Shown here: piece by piece, positions 16,130 through 25,173 of the stretch
Layout of the letters: every line of letters begins with the position of its first letter
Position numbering within the stretch: position 1 is the first letter of the stretch
NCBI GenBank assembly: GCA_035628135.1
Contig: DASPKM010000001.1
Coordinates: forward strand, 248,001-312,000
Source of the DNA: DASPKM01 sp035628135
Lineage (GTDB): Bacteria > Bacteroidota > Bacteroidia > Chitinophagales > Chitinophagaceae
Direction: 5' to 3'
Length of the DNA: 64,000 nucleotides
The notes under the pieces: generated by a model
Seen by the model: only the letters and a program-made list of their open reading frames with translations
What the model was told of the DNA's origin: nothing
Databases searched by the model: none
Made by a program: the position numbers and the translations under genes

Positions 16130-17269
16130 ATGCGAACATTATATTTATTAACCGGTGCATTGCTGCTGACGATGGCCTGCAAGCAGTCTTACGAGCCGCC
16201 GGCTATTAAAGCTCCTAACCGCTTTTTAGTGGTTGAAGGCGTGATAAATGCAACGCCGGGCGCAAGCACGGTGATTCTCTTGTCGAGAACACGCAACCTG
16301 CAGGATACCGTCGTGTCGGACCCGGAGCGGGCCGCCCTTGTGCAGATAGAGTCTTCCGGCGGAACCCAATACACCTTAACAGAGTCCGCAAACGGCAGGT
16401 ACGTATCGGCGCCGCTGTCTTTGAACGCGTCGCAGAACTATCGCCTTAAGATCAGGACGTCCAACGGCAGCGAGTACCTTTCTGATTTTGTGCCGGTAAA
16501 GATCAGTCCACCCATCGACAGCCTAAGCTGGAAGCAGGCCGATGCACCGGCCAAAGACGTGACAGTGTATGTGAGTACGCACGATGCGGGCAATAATTCC
16601 AGGTATTACCGTTGGGATTTTACAGAAACATGGCAGTATCGTTCGGTATATGAAACCGACATGTATCTCATCGGTAACTATATCCATTTCACAGATTCAA
16701 CCAACCAGATATACAATTGCTGGAGCACAACTCCGTCGACCCTCATCGCATTGGGATCTTCTGTGAAACTGAGCCAGGACGTGATAGACAAAGCACCGGT
16801 GGCGGTAATTCCGCAGAACTCTCCAAAGATCGGGGTGCGGTACAGCATACTGGTAAGACAATATGTGTTGACACCGGAGGCGCACAAGTTTTTTGAGATC
16901 TTACAAAAGAATACGGAGCAACTCGGCACTTTGTTCGATCCGCAACCTTCGCAATTGGCAGGGAATATCCGCAACATAAACAACACCGGCGAGCCCGTGA
17001 TCGGTTTTGTGACCGCCTCAACCGTAACCGAAAAAAGGCTATTCATCAATAAGGCTGAAGTAGTCGATTGGACCGGGGGATTGCCATCGATTGACTGTAC
17101 AATTGCATTTACGCCACAGGACCCGGTGGACTTTCGTGTGTGGCATTATTCCGATACGGCATACTCACCTTATTATTTTGTAACGGGAGGGGGAATAGCC
17201 ATCGCAAGAAAGACCTGCCTGGATTGCAGGCGAAAAGGCGGCACCAATCAAAAACCCTCTTTCTGGTAA
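16130..17269 (+). CDS. DUF4249-family lipoprotein
   Basis: 379 residues. The N-terminus MRTLYLLTGALLLTMAC is a lipoprotein signal with Cys17 as lipid site. The following NRFLVVEGVINATPG and a beta-sandwich-like pattern match DUF4249, whose genes regularly follow TonB receptors in Bacteroidota. Later cysteines (C-W-S-T, K-T-C-L-D-C) also fit the family. The function is unknown; I infer a surface or periplasmic partner of the receptor encoded 48 bases upstream. Confidence 0.85.
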   Translation: MRTLYLLTGALLLTMACKQSYEPPAIKAPNRFLVVEGVINATPGASTVILLSRTRNLQDTVVSDPERAALVQIESSGGTQYTLTESANGRYVSAPLSLNASQNYRLKIRTSNGSEYLSDFVPVKISPPIDSLSWKQADAPAKDVTVYVSTHDAGNNSRYYRWDFTETWQYRSVYETDMYLIGNYIHFTDSTNQIYNCWSTTPSTLIALGSSVKLSQDVIDKAPVAVIPQNSPKIGVRYSILVRQYVLTPEAHKFFEILQKNTEQLGTLFDPQPSQLAGNIRNINNTGEPVIGFVTASTVTEKRLFINKAEVVDWTGGLPSIDCTIAFTPQDPVDFRVWHYSDTAYSPYYFVTGGGIAIARKTCLDCRRKGGTNQKPSFW

Positions 17270-17279
17270 TGAGTGAAGC

Positions 17280-19715
17280 ATGAAAAGACCGAGACCCGCA
17301 TATCAAACTACGTTTCGTATAGCTGTAACAGTTATATGTTGCGTCGTGATCCTGATCGCTGCCCTGCCGGGTTTTGCGCAACAGCCGCTTGCGGTGATAC
17401 AGGAGCAATTCAATGCTTACAAGCAGCAGGCGCCGCAGGAGAAATTATTCGTTCATACCGATAAAAGCTTTTACCTCACCGGCGAAACCATCTGGTTTAA
17501 AATATATCATGTAGACGCCGCTACGCATATGCCCACCGACCTTAGCAAGGTGGCCTACGTGGAGTTATTGGACCACGAAGGCAAGCCGCTGGTGCAAGCC
17601 AAGGTCGGGCTGGGCGAGCGGAATGGAAACAGGAGCGGCTCGCTGTTGTTGCCGGCTTATCTTGGATCGGGCAACTATATGCTGCGGGCGTATACCAACT
17701 GGATGAAGAATTTCGACAAGTCGTATTTTTTTCAAAAGACCATCACATTGGTCAATACTTCCAGGCGCCCCGACTGGCAATCGCTGGAAAAGCGCGAAGC
17801 CTATACCATCCGCTTCTTTCCCGAAGGCGGTAACCTTGTCTATGGCCTGCAAAGCAGGATAGCCTTTCACATTACCGACCAATATGGAAAGGGAATAGAA
17901 GGCGAGGGCATTGTATCAGATGAAAAGAACGATACTACTTCCCGTTCGCAGATCACGTTCAAAACCTCCGGGTTTGGCATGGGAAGTTTTGATTTTGTTC
18001 CACACCCCAATAGTAATTACAAGGCATGGGTACGATTGGCAAATGGGAAGACCATTTCCGCGCCCTTGCCGCAGGTATTCCGACAGGGGGCCGTAATGCG
18101 CGTAACCGAAACAGGCAATGACCGGTTGACCATAAGCGTTACCACTACCGATACCGATAGGGCATTGCCCGTATACCTGCTGGTGCATACGCGGCAGGCA
18201 GTAAAACTGGCGCTTGCAAAGAATTTCAATAACGGCAAGGCGGAATGGATCATTGAAAAGAATGCGCTGGGCGAAGGCGTTTCCCATCTTACTATTTTCA
18301 ATGATGCCCGCCAACCCGTATGCGAACGGTTGTATTTTAAAAGGCCCACCGCCAACATGAACATCAGCATCAGGACCGATCAACAGGAATACAATACGCG
18401 TTCGAAGGTCACGCTGGACATCAATACGCAAAATGAAAGGAATGCGCCCATTCGTGGTGACCTGTCTGTATCGGTATTCATGATCGATTCGTTGCAGCCG
18501 GCCAATATGCAGACCATAGAGCAATACCTGTGGCTTGGTTCGGACCTGGCGGGACCAATTGAATCGCCCGCGTATTATTTCAGTCAACCTTCTGAGGAGG
18601 TGAACAGGGCAACGGACCATCTGATGCTCACGCAAGGCTGGAGGAGGTTCCGCTGGGAAGACATGGCGCAAAACAGCAAGCCCGCATTTGAATTTTTACC
18701 CGAGTACGAGGGCATTACGGTGCATGCGCGTGTAATAGATAAAACAACGGGTAACCCGGCGCCAGGAGTAACGAGCTATTTATCGTTTGCAGACCAGCAA
18801 TTCCAGGTAGGCAATGCGGTTAGCAATGAAAACGGCCGCACAATATTTGTAACCCGCGATATTTTTGGCCCGAATGAAATGGTGCTGCAAGCCGATAGCA
18901 ATTCCAACCGTTACCGTATCGATGTCATCGATGCTTTTGCACCCCCTTTGGATTCCATACGCTTGCCAAGGTTTGCATTGCCCGAAGCATGGAGGGGCCA
19001 ATTGGAAACCCGCCACCTGAATGCCATGCTTTCCAATTCGTTTCAACCGGTGCAGGTGGGACAGTTCATTGTGCCTGCTGCTTACGATACTTCGCTATTT
19101 TATGGTACTCCCGATAGGCAGTATTACCTCGACGACTACACGCGCTTTCCTACGATGGAAGAAGTGATGCGGGAGTTCGTGGACGCGGTCCGCATACGCA
19201 AAGACGCCAGCGGGTATTATTTCCAGGTGCTGAACATTCCGGCGCAATTGCATTTCAATGCCGGCCCTGTTGTATTGCTCGACGGCGTGCCGCTGTTCAA
19301 GCTAGACAAGCTGATTGCATTCGACCCGCTTAAGATCAGGAAAATAGAGGTGATGGGGCGTAAATACTATTGGGGCAATCTTACCTGCAACGGCATCGTA
19401 AGCTTTTCAACTTATGAAGGGGACCTTGCAGGTTTTGAATTGGACCCCGCGGCCGTAGTGGTGGAATTCCAGGGATTGCAATTGCAAAGGGAATTTTATC
19501 ATCCCGATTACAGCACGCCTGATAAAAAGAACAGCCGCATGCCCGATACACGGAATGTATTGTTCTGGCAGGCCCATTACATTTCAGGTGCGGGTGGCAA
19601 TATGCAAAGCAGTTTCTATACTTCCGACCTTCCCGGAAATTATCTTATAGTAGTGCAAGGCATAAGCGCCAATGGACTGCCTGGGACTAGCATCAAGACA
19701 ATTGTAGTGAAGTGA
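17280..19715 (+). CDS. Secreted MG2-domain (alpha-2-macroglobulin-like) protein with plug-like C-terminal segment
   Basis: 811 residues. After a signal peptide (hydrophobic ICCVVILIAALPGFAQ, about 20-37) comes an MG2 domain: EKLFVHTDKSFYLTGETIWF and the strand pattern to about residue 160. Further macroglobulin-like sandwiches follow, and at about 655-715 there is a stretch reminiscent of a TonB plug (VVLLDGVPLF ... IRKIEVMG ... GIVSFSTYEG). Such proteins accompany DUF4249 lipoproteins and TonB receptors; their role is not established. No thioester motif (CGEQ) is present, so it is not a protease-trapping macroglobulin. The gap to DUF4249 is 10 bases, making this the last gene of a four-gene operon; an octamer repeat follows at once. 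Confidence 0.8.
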   Translation: MKRPRPAYQTTFRIAVTVICCVVILIAALPGFAQQPLAVIQEQFNAYKQQAPQEKLFVHTDKSFYLTGETIWFKIYHVDAATHMPTDLSKVAYVELLDHEGKPLVQAKVGLGERNGNRSGSLLLPAYLGSGNYMLRAYTNWMKNFDKSYFFQKTITLVNTSRRPDWQSLEKREAYTIRFFPEGGNLVYGLQSRIAFHITDQYGKGIEGEGIVSDEKNDTTSRSQITFKTSGFGMGSFDFVPHPNSNYKAWVRLANGKTISAPLPQVFRQGAVMRVTETGNDRLTISVTTTDTDRALPVYLLVHTRQAVKLALAKNFNNGKAEWIIEKNALGEGVSHLTIFNDARQPVCERLYFKRPTANMNISIRTDQQEYNTRSKVTLDINTQNERNAPIRGDLSVSVFMIDSLQPANMQTIEQYLWLGSDLAGPIESPAYYFSQPSEEVNRATDHLMLTQGWRRFRWEDMAQNSKPAFEFLPEYEGITVHARVIDKTTGNPAPGVTSYLSFADQQFQVGNAVSNENGRTIFVTRDIFGPNEMVLQADSNSNRYRIDVIDAFAPPLDSIRLPRFALPEAWRGQLETRHLNAMLSNSFQPVQVGQFIVPAAYDTSLFYGTPDRQYYLDDYTRFPTMEEVMREFVDAVRIRKDASGYYFQVLNIPAQLHFNAGPVVLLDGVPLFKLDKLIAFDPLKIRKIEVMGRKYYWGNLTCNGIVSFSTYEGDLAGFELDPAAVVVEFQGLQLQREFYHPDYSTPDKKNSRMPDTRNVLFWQAHYISGAGGNMQSSFYTSDLPGNYLIVVQGISANGLPGTSIKTIVVK

Positions 19716-19793
19716 TAAGTCATTAGGTCATTAAGTCATTGAGTCAATAGTAATTCGGCTACCAATGACCTGATGACCAAATGACGTAATAAC
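19716..19793. repeat. Octamer inverted repeat, copy 3
   Basis: Left arm AAGTCATTAGGTCATTAAGTCATTGAGTCAATAG-type units (19718-19750) and right arm of xxAATGAC-type units (19762-19793), around an 11-base centre. It fills the whole space between the convergent MG2 and PLP-enzyme genes, beginning right after one stop codon and ending one base before the other. Confidence 0.85.
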
Positions 19794-19794
19794 C

Positions 19795-21039
19795 TTATTT
19801 CAACGCCTGGTCCAAATCATTAATAATATCCGCTGCATTTTCCATTCCCACGCTCATGCGTATGAGCCCGTCCGTTATTCCGTATTGTTCGCGCTGCTCT
19901 TTGGGTACCCCGAAATGCGTCATGGATGCGGGGTGGCAAAGCAGGGTTTCGCAGGTGCCCAGTGATACGGTCCGCAGGCAGAGCTTCAATTTGTTCATGC
20001 AACGGATACCGCCTTCCAATCCTTCCTTTAACTCAAAGCTCATCATGGCGCCGGGATGCCGCATTTGTTTCATGGCCACGTGGTGATCGGCATGCGAGGG
20101 AAGCCCTGTATAATTTACTTTGGATACAGCGGGATGTGCGTCCAGGAAATTCGCGATCTCCATGGCATTGTGGCAATGGCGTTCCATGCGTACTTCGAGG
20201 GTCTTCATGCCATTGATGAGCAGGAAGGCATCGAATGGATTGCTGTTGCCGCCGAGTAACCGGTGCAGCTTGGTGCCTTCTTCTTTCATGAATTCGATAT
20301 CTCTTCCCACCAGCACCCCGCCAATAGCGGTGCCGTGGCCGTTGAGGAATTTGGTGGTGGAGTGCATTACAAAATCGACCCCATATCGAAATGGCTGCTG
20401 CAAATAGGGCGTAGCGAAGGTATTGTCGCAGCCTACTTTTTTACCATATTGCTTTGCCAGGCTGGTCAGCGCTTCTATGTCAACGCACATAACCGTGGGG
20501 TTGGCGGGCGTCTCGAGGTATACGAAGCTGATGGCCTTGTCTTTTTTCAATGCATCTTCGGCCTTGTTGAGGTCCCGCAGGTCCACCACCACAGGCTCGA
20601 TGCCCAGCGAAGGCAATATTTTATGATACAGTTCCTGCGCTCCGCCGTACAGGGAATAATGCGTGAGGATCTTGCCGCCCGCTTTTACATTGCCGAGTAT
20701 CATGGTGCAGATGGCCGCCATGCCCGATGCATGTAAAATGCTTTTCAACTGCAGTGGCGCGCCTTGCGCGTCGGTGAGACCGAAGCTTTCCATCCCGGCT
20801 ATCTTTTCTTCTGCTTCCGTCATGGTAGGATTGCCCCAACGGGAATAGATATAACCATCTTCCTGGCCGCTGAACCGCCGCATGCCCTGCTCCGCAGTAT
20901 CGTACACGTAAGTAGAAGATGCATAAATGGGCGTGAGGTGCGCATAGTTCGGGTCCTGCCGGTGGCCACCATGAATGGCCATAGAGCTAAAGCCGGTTGG
21001 GCCGCTGGGTGTATCAGGTGTAAAATTTTTATCTGCCAT
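19795..21039 (-). CDS. PLP-dependent trans-sulfuration enzyme (cystathionine gamma-synthase/lyase family)
   Basis: 414 residues from ATG 21039. An upstream in-frame ATG at 21081 adds 14 residues that do not fit the family and would leave only 19 bases to the divergent gene. Family features: YSRWGNPTMTEAEEKIAGME near the N-terminus (Tyr and Arg from this region bind the PLP phosphate), LETPANPT for the cofactor Asp region, and the Schiff-base lysine in HSTTKFLNGHG. It could be cystathionine gamma-synthase, cystathionine gamma-lyase or methionine gamma-lyase; sequence alone does not decide. No other sulfur amino acid genes are adjacent. Confidence 0.88.
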   Translation of the reverse strand: MADKNFTPDTPSGPTGFSSMAIHGGHRQDPNYAHLTPIYASSTYVYDTAEQGMRRFSGQEDGYIYSRWGNPTMTEAEEKIAGMESFGLTDAQGAPLQLKSILHASGMAAICTMILGNVKAGGKILTHYSLYGGAQELYHKILPSLGIEPVVVDLRDLNKAEDALKKDKAISFVYLETPANPTVMCVDIEALTSLAKQYGKKVGCDNTFATPYLQQPFRYGVDFVMHSTTKFLNGHGTAIGGVLVGRDIEFMKEEGTKLHRLLGGNSNPFDAFLLINGMKTLEVRMERHCHNAMEIANFLDAHPAVSKVNYTGLPSHADHHVAMKQMRHPGAMMSFELKEGLEGGIRCMNKLKLCLRTVSLGTCETLLCHPASMTHFGVPKEQREQYGITDGLIRMSVGMENAADIINDLDQALK

Positions 21040-21100
21040 GTCAACTTTATTTGTTAATTCGCTTACCCTTGAACCGTTCAAAAGTAAACCGAATTTCGAG

Positions 21101-21592
21101 ATGAAAGAATTACTGCGCCAGTTAGCTGTTTATAATGGCTGGGCCAACCAGAAATTATGCGAAATAATACTGCAGTTGCCCGACGACCTAAGCAACAAAG
21201 AGCTTCCCAGCAGCTTTACCAGCATACGGGCCACGCTGCTGCACATGTGGGACGCAGAGAGCATCTGGTGGCAGCGCATGAAACTCCAGGAAGTAGTAAT
21301 TGCACCCAGCACCAATTTTTCAGGAAGCATACAGGACGCGGTGGCGGGACTGCAACAGCAAAACAGGCTATGGGAAGAATGGTTGGCCAATGCAACCGAA
21401 ATGGCGCTGGACCATGTGTTCAGCTATTATAATCTAAAGAAGGAACATTTTAAGCAACCTACCTACCAGGTTTGCCTGCAGGTGATCAACCACGGCACCT
21501 ACCATCGCGGGCAATTGGTAAATATGCTAAGGCAACTGGGCGTACAGAAAATTCCGCAAACAGATTTTATCGTGTGGAGCAGGAAAAAATAA
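21101..21592 (+). CDS. DinB-like four-helix protein
   Basis: 163 residues from ATG 21101; a longer in-frame start would overlap the divergent PLP-enzyme gene. The fold pattern of the DinB/YfiT superfamily is visible: LAVYNGWANQKLCEII (first His-helix position replaced by Asn), MWDAESIWWQRM (metal site, HMWDAE) and HGTYHRGQLVNMLRQLG, the H-x-x-x-H pair expected to bind a divalent metal. DinB-like proteins are often thiol transferases or damage-induced, but this one has no assigned role. The stop codon abuts that of the convergent gene at 21593 with no space between. Confidence 0.85.
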   Translation: MKELLRQLAVYNGWANQKLCEIILQLPDDLSNKELPSSFTSIRATLLHMWDAESIWWQRMKLQEVVIAPSTNFSGSIQDAVAGLQQQNRLWEEWLANATEMALDHVFSYYNLKKEHFKQPTYQVCLQVINHGTYHRGQLVNMLRQLGVQKIPQTDFIVWSRKK

Positions 21593-22450
21593 TTACTCTT
21601 GTTTCTTTTTTTCTTTCTCTGAAGTTTTATAGATCTTTTCCCACGCGTCCCTTGTCAGCACCAACAAACTATTCTTATCGCAGTACCAGATAGATACGTA
21701 TTTTTCAGAAATTACAATATGCTGCTCCCATTTCGCGTACTTGGCGTACAGCATCAAAGTGCAGATATCCGTTGCCGTTATAAAATCCCCTGTCTCCGGT
21801 AAATGTGAGTGCATGGCCATTCCCGTTTCAGCCTGGCCTTCCGTATTCTTCCCGTATTCGATGGGAATAATGTTTTTGTGTAACCGCCTCCTGCTGACGA
21901 TCTTATTGTCATTATCGAAAGTGATCAGGTAATCGTTGCCAATGACCACCACACCGCCGATAGAAGGGCCCGTTAATACATATACTTTCTTTTGGCCGTA
22001 GCTGACGAGTGGGATCAGGTTCAGGTTGGTATTCTTGTACGACTTATACAGCGTATCGCTGTAAATATCATCCGATGCCAGCTTCCTAAGCGTGTACAGT
22101 TCACTTTCTTCCGTGGTAAATGCCCTTTCAGTTGCGTCTACCTGTGCGCGGCTTACATCGTAAGTGCTGTCGAAAGTAAAGCTTGCCAGCACTTTCGGCT
22201 TTTCTTCTTTTGAATAAAAAATACAGGTGGCCTGGTCATTCTTGTAATAAGAAAAATAACCGCCGGCCTTTTGACGCAGGTCCTTAAACCTTTCCATAAA
22301 AATATCCGTTCCATACCAGGAAGCCATTTCGCATTTATAGAGCGCAAGCCCTTCCCTGCGGATAGAATCTGTTATCGGCCCCAGGTCAGGCTGGGCAAAG
22401 GCGGTGCAGCAAAGCGCCACCGCAATCAACAGCGTGGATAGCTTTTTCAT
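21593..22450 (-). CDS. Secreted unknown protein with JAMM/MPN-like motif
   Basis: 285 residues, not recognised as a named family. The signal peptide ends near TAFAQ (residue 20). The N-terminal half is of unknown fold. The C-terminal part carries H214-S-H216 and, 12 residues on, Asp228 (HSHLPETGDFITATD), followed by a helix and LYAKYAKWEQHIVISEKYVS. This spacing and surrounding pattern resemble the zinc site of JAMM/MPN isopeptidases (HxHP...SxxD), with Thr in place of Ser, no Pro after the second His and one extra residue. I infer a zinc hydrolase or a degenerate relative in the periplasm. Lysine-rich C-terminus. It is the third gene of a fabH-esterase-unknown run with gaps of 18 and 15 bases. 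Confidence 0.6.
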   Translation of the reverse strand: MKKLSTLLIAVALCCTAFAQPDLGPITDSIRREGLALYKCEMASWYGTDIFMERFKDLRQKAGGYFSYYKNDQATCIFYSKEEKPKVLASFTFDSTYDVSRAQVDATERAFTTEESELYTLRKLASDDIYSDTLYKSYKNTNLNLIPLVSYGQKKVYVLTGPSIGGVVVIGNDYLITFDNDNKIVSRRRLHKNIIPIEYGKNTEGQAETGMAMHSHLPETGDFITATDICTLMLYAKYAKWEQHIVISEKYVSIWYCDKNSLLVLTRDAWEKIYKTSEKEKKKQE

Positions 22451-22465
22451 ATAAGTAAATTAAGA

Positions 22466-23950
22466 TTAATATTCCAGCTTCTTCAGGAATTCAGCACGCA
22501 GAAACGAAACATCAGCAGAGTAGGGCCGCTGGTACCAAATGAAATGGGGAGCGTCTTTCAGCGCATGGAACTCGAAATTATTACCGGCCTTTTTCATTTC
22601 CTGCTCGAATACTTTGGCAGTTTCAAACGGCACGCTGCCGTCATTTGTTCCGTGAATGAGCAAGGTAGGTGGCATGTTGGGCTTTACAAGATGGTTGGGC
22701 GAGATTTCCTTTACGGTGTTCTTGTCCTTCAATCCTTTCCTGATCCAGGCGGTGCGGTCGTCAGTAAGGTCGAACACGCCGGCGTTCACCAATAAAACGT
22801 TTGGTACCGGGCTAAAGGAAAGATCATCGGTTTCTTCGTTCCATTTATCTGCCAATGCCGTGCACAACACCAGGTGGCCGCCGGCAGAATTGCCAGACGC
22901 AATGATCTTTGAAGTATCGATGTTAAACTCATTAGCGTGTTGACGAATCCACCGTATAGCCGAACGCGCATCCATGACTGACTGAAACGGCAGGCTTCCA
23001 TGCCTGTTCGATACCCTGTATTCTACCGCGCAAGCCATCCACCCTTGCTTTGCATACCATTTGCATACATCAAAGAACCAATCGGGTTTGCCTTCGGACC
23101 AGCTCCCGCCGTGGAAATACACTATCACCGGACGCTTTTGATTATAGCGTATGCTATCTGATAAAAAAATATGCATGTCCAGCTTAAAGGAACCAACGGT
23201 CTTATAGGTCCTTATCATGTGTCCCTGCCGCCCGATTGAATCCGCCTTGTGCATGGCGGTAATATTATTGTAGTATTCGATGTTGGTGCAGATGTCTTTA
23301 AAATCCCGGTAGAAACGGCCAATGTTTTTTATGCCGTAGTTCTCGATATGGTTACGCAGGTATTCATACTTCCAGGTTTCGGCGCATTCCTCTTGGGTGA
23401 TCCATTTCGAAATTAAGTCCCAGGCGGCTTCCAGGTGCTGGTTGTCGGAATGTTGATATTGTCCTTTTTTATGCGCGGCATTTTCATAGAAATATAAAAA
23501 TGCCTTTACGTATTCCCGCAGGTCGCTATTGGTAAGCAGCTCCGGGTTGTTCAGGTCGGGTAAATTTTTTTCGATAAGCCTTGTGATAAGGGGAGAGGGT
23601 TCTAGAGGCTTGCCCGCGTATGTTTCATAATTGGAAGGATAGTCGATAATTAATTTATCGAAATAATATTTGATGGAAATGGTTTCGTCGTCAACCAAGC
23701 TTTTATCGAGCTGGTTGCTGTATTTATGGAGCAGTTCATCGAACAAGGCCCGCGCAGAATCGATTTTTACAATGAATTCCTTTTCCGGCAAGGAGTACAG
23801 TGTTGCATAGCGAGGATAAAAATAATTGCTGAATGACCTGCCAATGGCCCGTTGTTCCGATTGATATTGCTTCCAGACCGCACTGTCCTGTTGTGCAGCC
23901 AAAAGGTAGCTTGCTATCAACGCAAAGAATAATACGCAGCATTTTTTCAT
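22466..23950 (-). CDS. Secreted alpha/beta-hydrolase (BD-FAE/HSL-like esterase)
   Basis: 494 residues from ATG 23950 (a GTG 6 bases upstream is possible). Signal peptide to about residue 21, then a roughly 240-residue N-terminal helical region of unknown role, and a C-terminal alpha/beta-hydrolase domain: oxyanion-hole motif Y-F-H-G-G-S-W, nucleophile G-N-S-A-G (IIASGNSAGGHLVLC), and the Asp/His region HGTNDGSVP ... DAPHFIWY. The motif order matches esterases of the hormone-sensitive-lipase and feruloyl-esterase-like groups. Substrate unknown; periplasmic by inference. The gap to fabH upstream is 18 bases. Confidence 0.82.
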   Translation of the reverse strand: MKKCCVLFFALIASYLLAAQQDSAVWKQYQSEQRAIGRSFSNYFYPRYATLYSLPEKEFIVKIDSARALFDELLHKYSNQLDKSLVDDETISIKYYFDKLIIDYPSNYETYAGKPLEPSPLITRLIEKNLPDLNNPELLTNSDLREYVKAFLYFYENAAHKKGQYQHSDNQHLEAAWDLISKWITQEECAETWKYEYLRNHIENYGIKNIGRFYRDFKDICTNIEYYNNITAMHKADSIGRQGHMIRTYKTVGSFKLDMHIFLSDSIRYNQKRPVIVYFHGGSWSEGKPDWFFDVCKWYAKQGWMACAVEYRVSNRHGSLPFQSVMDARSAIRWIRQHANEFNIDTSKIIASGNSAGGHLVLCTALADKWNEETDDLSFSPVPNVLLVNAGVFDLTDDRTAWIRKGLKDKNTVKEISPNHLVKPNMPPTLLIHGTNDGSVPFETAKVFEQEMKKAGNNFEFHALKDAPHFIWYQRPYSADVSFLRAEFLKKLEY

Positions 23951-23968
23951 GTGCACCTGATGTGTCTA

Positions 23969-24958
23969 TCAATACGCCCACTTCACCAACGTAGCTCCCC
24001 ATGTAAACCCTCCGCCGAACGCGGCCAGCACGATATTGTCTCCCTTCTTCAACCGGCTTTCCCATTCCCACAGGCAAAGCGGAATGGTGCCCCCGGTGGT
24101 ATTGCCATATTTCTGGATATTGAGCATCACCTTGTCCTGGGAGAGGCCCATGCGGTTAGCAGTAGCATCTATAATGCGCTTGTTGGCCTGGTGAGGCACC
24201 AGCCATGCAATATCGTCACCGGTAAGGTTATTTTTTTCCAATAATTCAGCGCTCACATCGGCCATGCCCTTTACAGCGAACTTGAATACGGCCTGTCCTT
24301 CCTGGTAAATAAAGTGTTCGCCGGCAGCAACGGTTTCAACGCTGGGAGGTTTAAGCGATCCGCCGGCTTTCATATGCAGGTAATTTATCCCGGTGCCATC
24401 GCTGCGCAGTATGCTGTCTAAAATCCCATATCCCTCGGCGTTAGGTTCCAGCAACACAGCGCCGGCGCCATCACCAAATAAAATACACGTAGTGCGGTCG
24501 CTGTAGTCAACAATAGCGCTCATTTTATCCGCGCCTACCACCACTACTTTTTTATATCGCCCGCTTTCTATCAGCGCGGCCCCGGTGGTAACTCCATACA
24601 GGAAGCCCGAGCACGCAGCTTCCAGGTCGAAACCAAAAGCATTTTTAGCGCCGATTTTATGACAAATTATATTGGCGGTGGCCGGGAACATCATGTCCGG
24701 CGTTACGGTGCAACAGATCATGCAATCGATCTCTGAAGGATCAATGCCTCTTTTTTTGCAGAGGTCCAGCACGGCGGGAGCGCCCAGGTCCGAACTGCCC
24801 TTGGCTTCGCCTTTCAGTATGCGCCGTTCGGCAACACCCGTCCTGGTGCGGATCCATTCATCGTTGGTATCTACCATTTTTTCCAGGTCGAAATTGGTAA
24901 GCTTATCCTCGGGAACATATCCGCCAACGGCTGTAATGGCTGCAGTTATCTTAGTCAT
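23969..24958 (-). CDS. fabH: 3-oxoacyl-ACP synthase III
   Basis: 329 residues, usual length. The catalytic triad is visible: Cys116 in EAACSGFLYG, His256 in WLVPHQANKR and Asn286 in KYGNTTGG; the C-terminal GGGFTWG is also conserved. It condenses acetyl-CoA (or a branched acyl-CoA) with malonyl-ACP to start fatty acid synthesis in the cytoplasm. Arg36 and the helix with DEWIRTRTG match the CoA-binding region. It is the first gene of a short run with two secreted proteins; whether these are functionally linked is unclear, and another fabH copy elsewhere in the genome is possible, since the usual plsX/rpmF neighbours are absent. Confidence 0.93.
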   Translation of the reverse strand: MTKITAAITAVGGYVPEDKLTNFDLEKMVDTNDEWIRTRTGVAERRILKGEAKGSSDLGAPAVLDLCKKRGIDPSEIDCMICCTVTPDMMFPATANIICHKIGAKNAFGFDLEAACSGFLYGVTTGAALIESGRYKKVVVVGADKMSAIVDYSDRTTCILFGDGAGAVLLEPNAEGYGILDSILRSDGTGINYLHMKAGGSLKPPSVETVAAGEHFIYQEGQAVFKFAVKGMADVSAELLEKNNLTGDDIAWLVPHQANKRIIDATANRMGLSQDKVMLNIQKYGNTTGGTIPLCLWEWESRLKKGDNIVLAAFGGGFTWGATLVKWAY

Positions 24959-25173
24959 TAAATGGGTGATTAATGAAAAAAGTGCGTAAAAGTAATGAAA
25001 AGAAGGGACAAGGTTTCTAACCCCGATAACTACCGGTTAACGAACCATCCCGCGGCGGATTTTTCTCGTATAATATGCATTGTTGGAACCGGGATGCCTT
25101 GCCCGGAACAATTAATCTCTGAATTTGCCGGATGGCAAATTTCTCAATTCGTAAAAACCCTATTTTCGTGGCG

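Noticed and set aside
17280..19715. MG2 protein as a protease-trapping alpha-2-macroglobulin
   Set aside because: No CGEQ thioester motif and only 811 residues; full macroglobulins are about twice as long.
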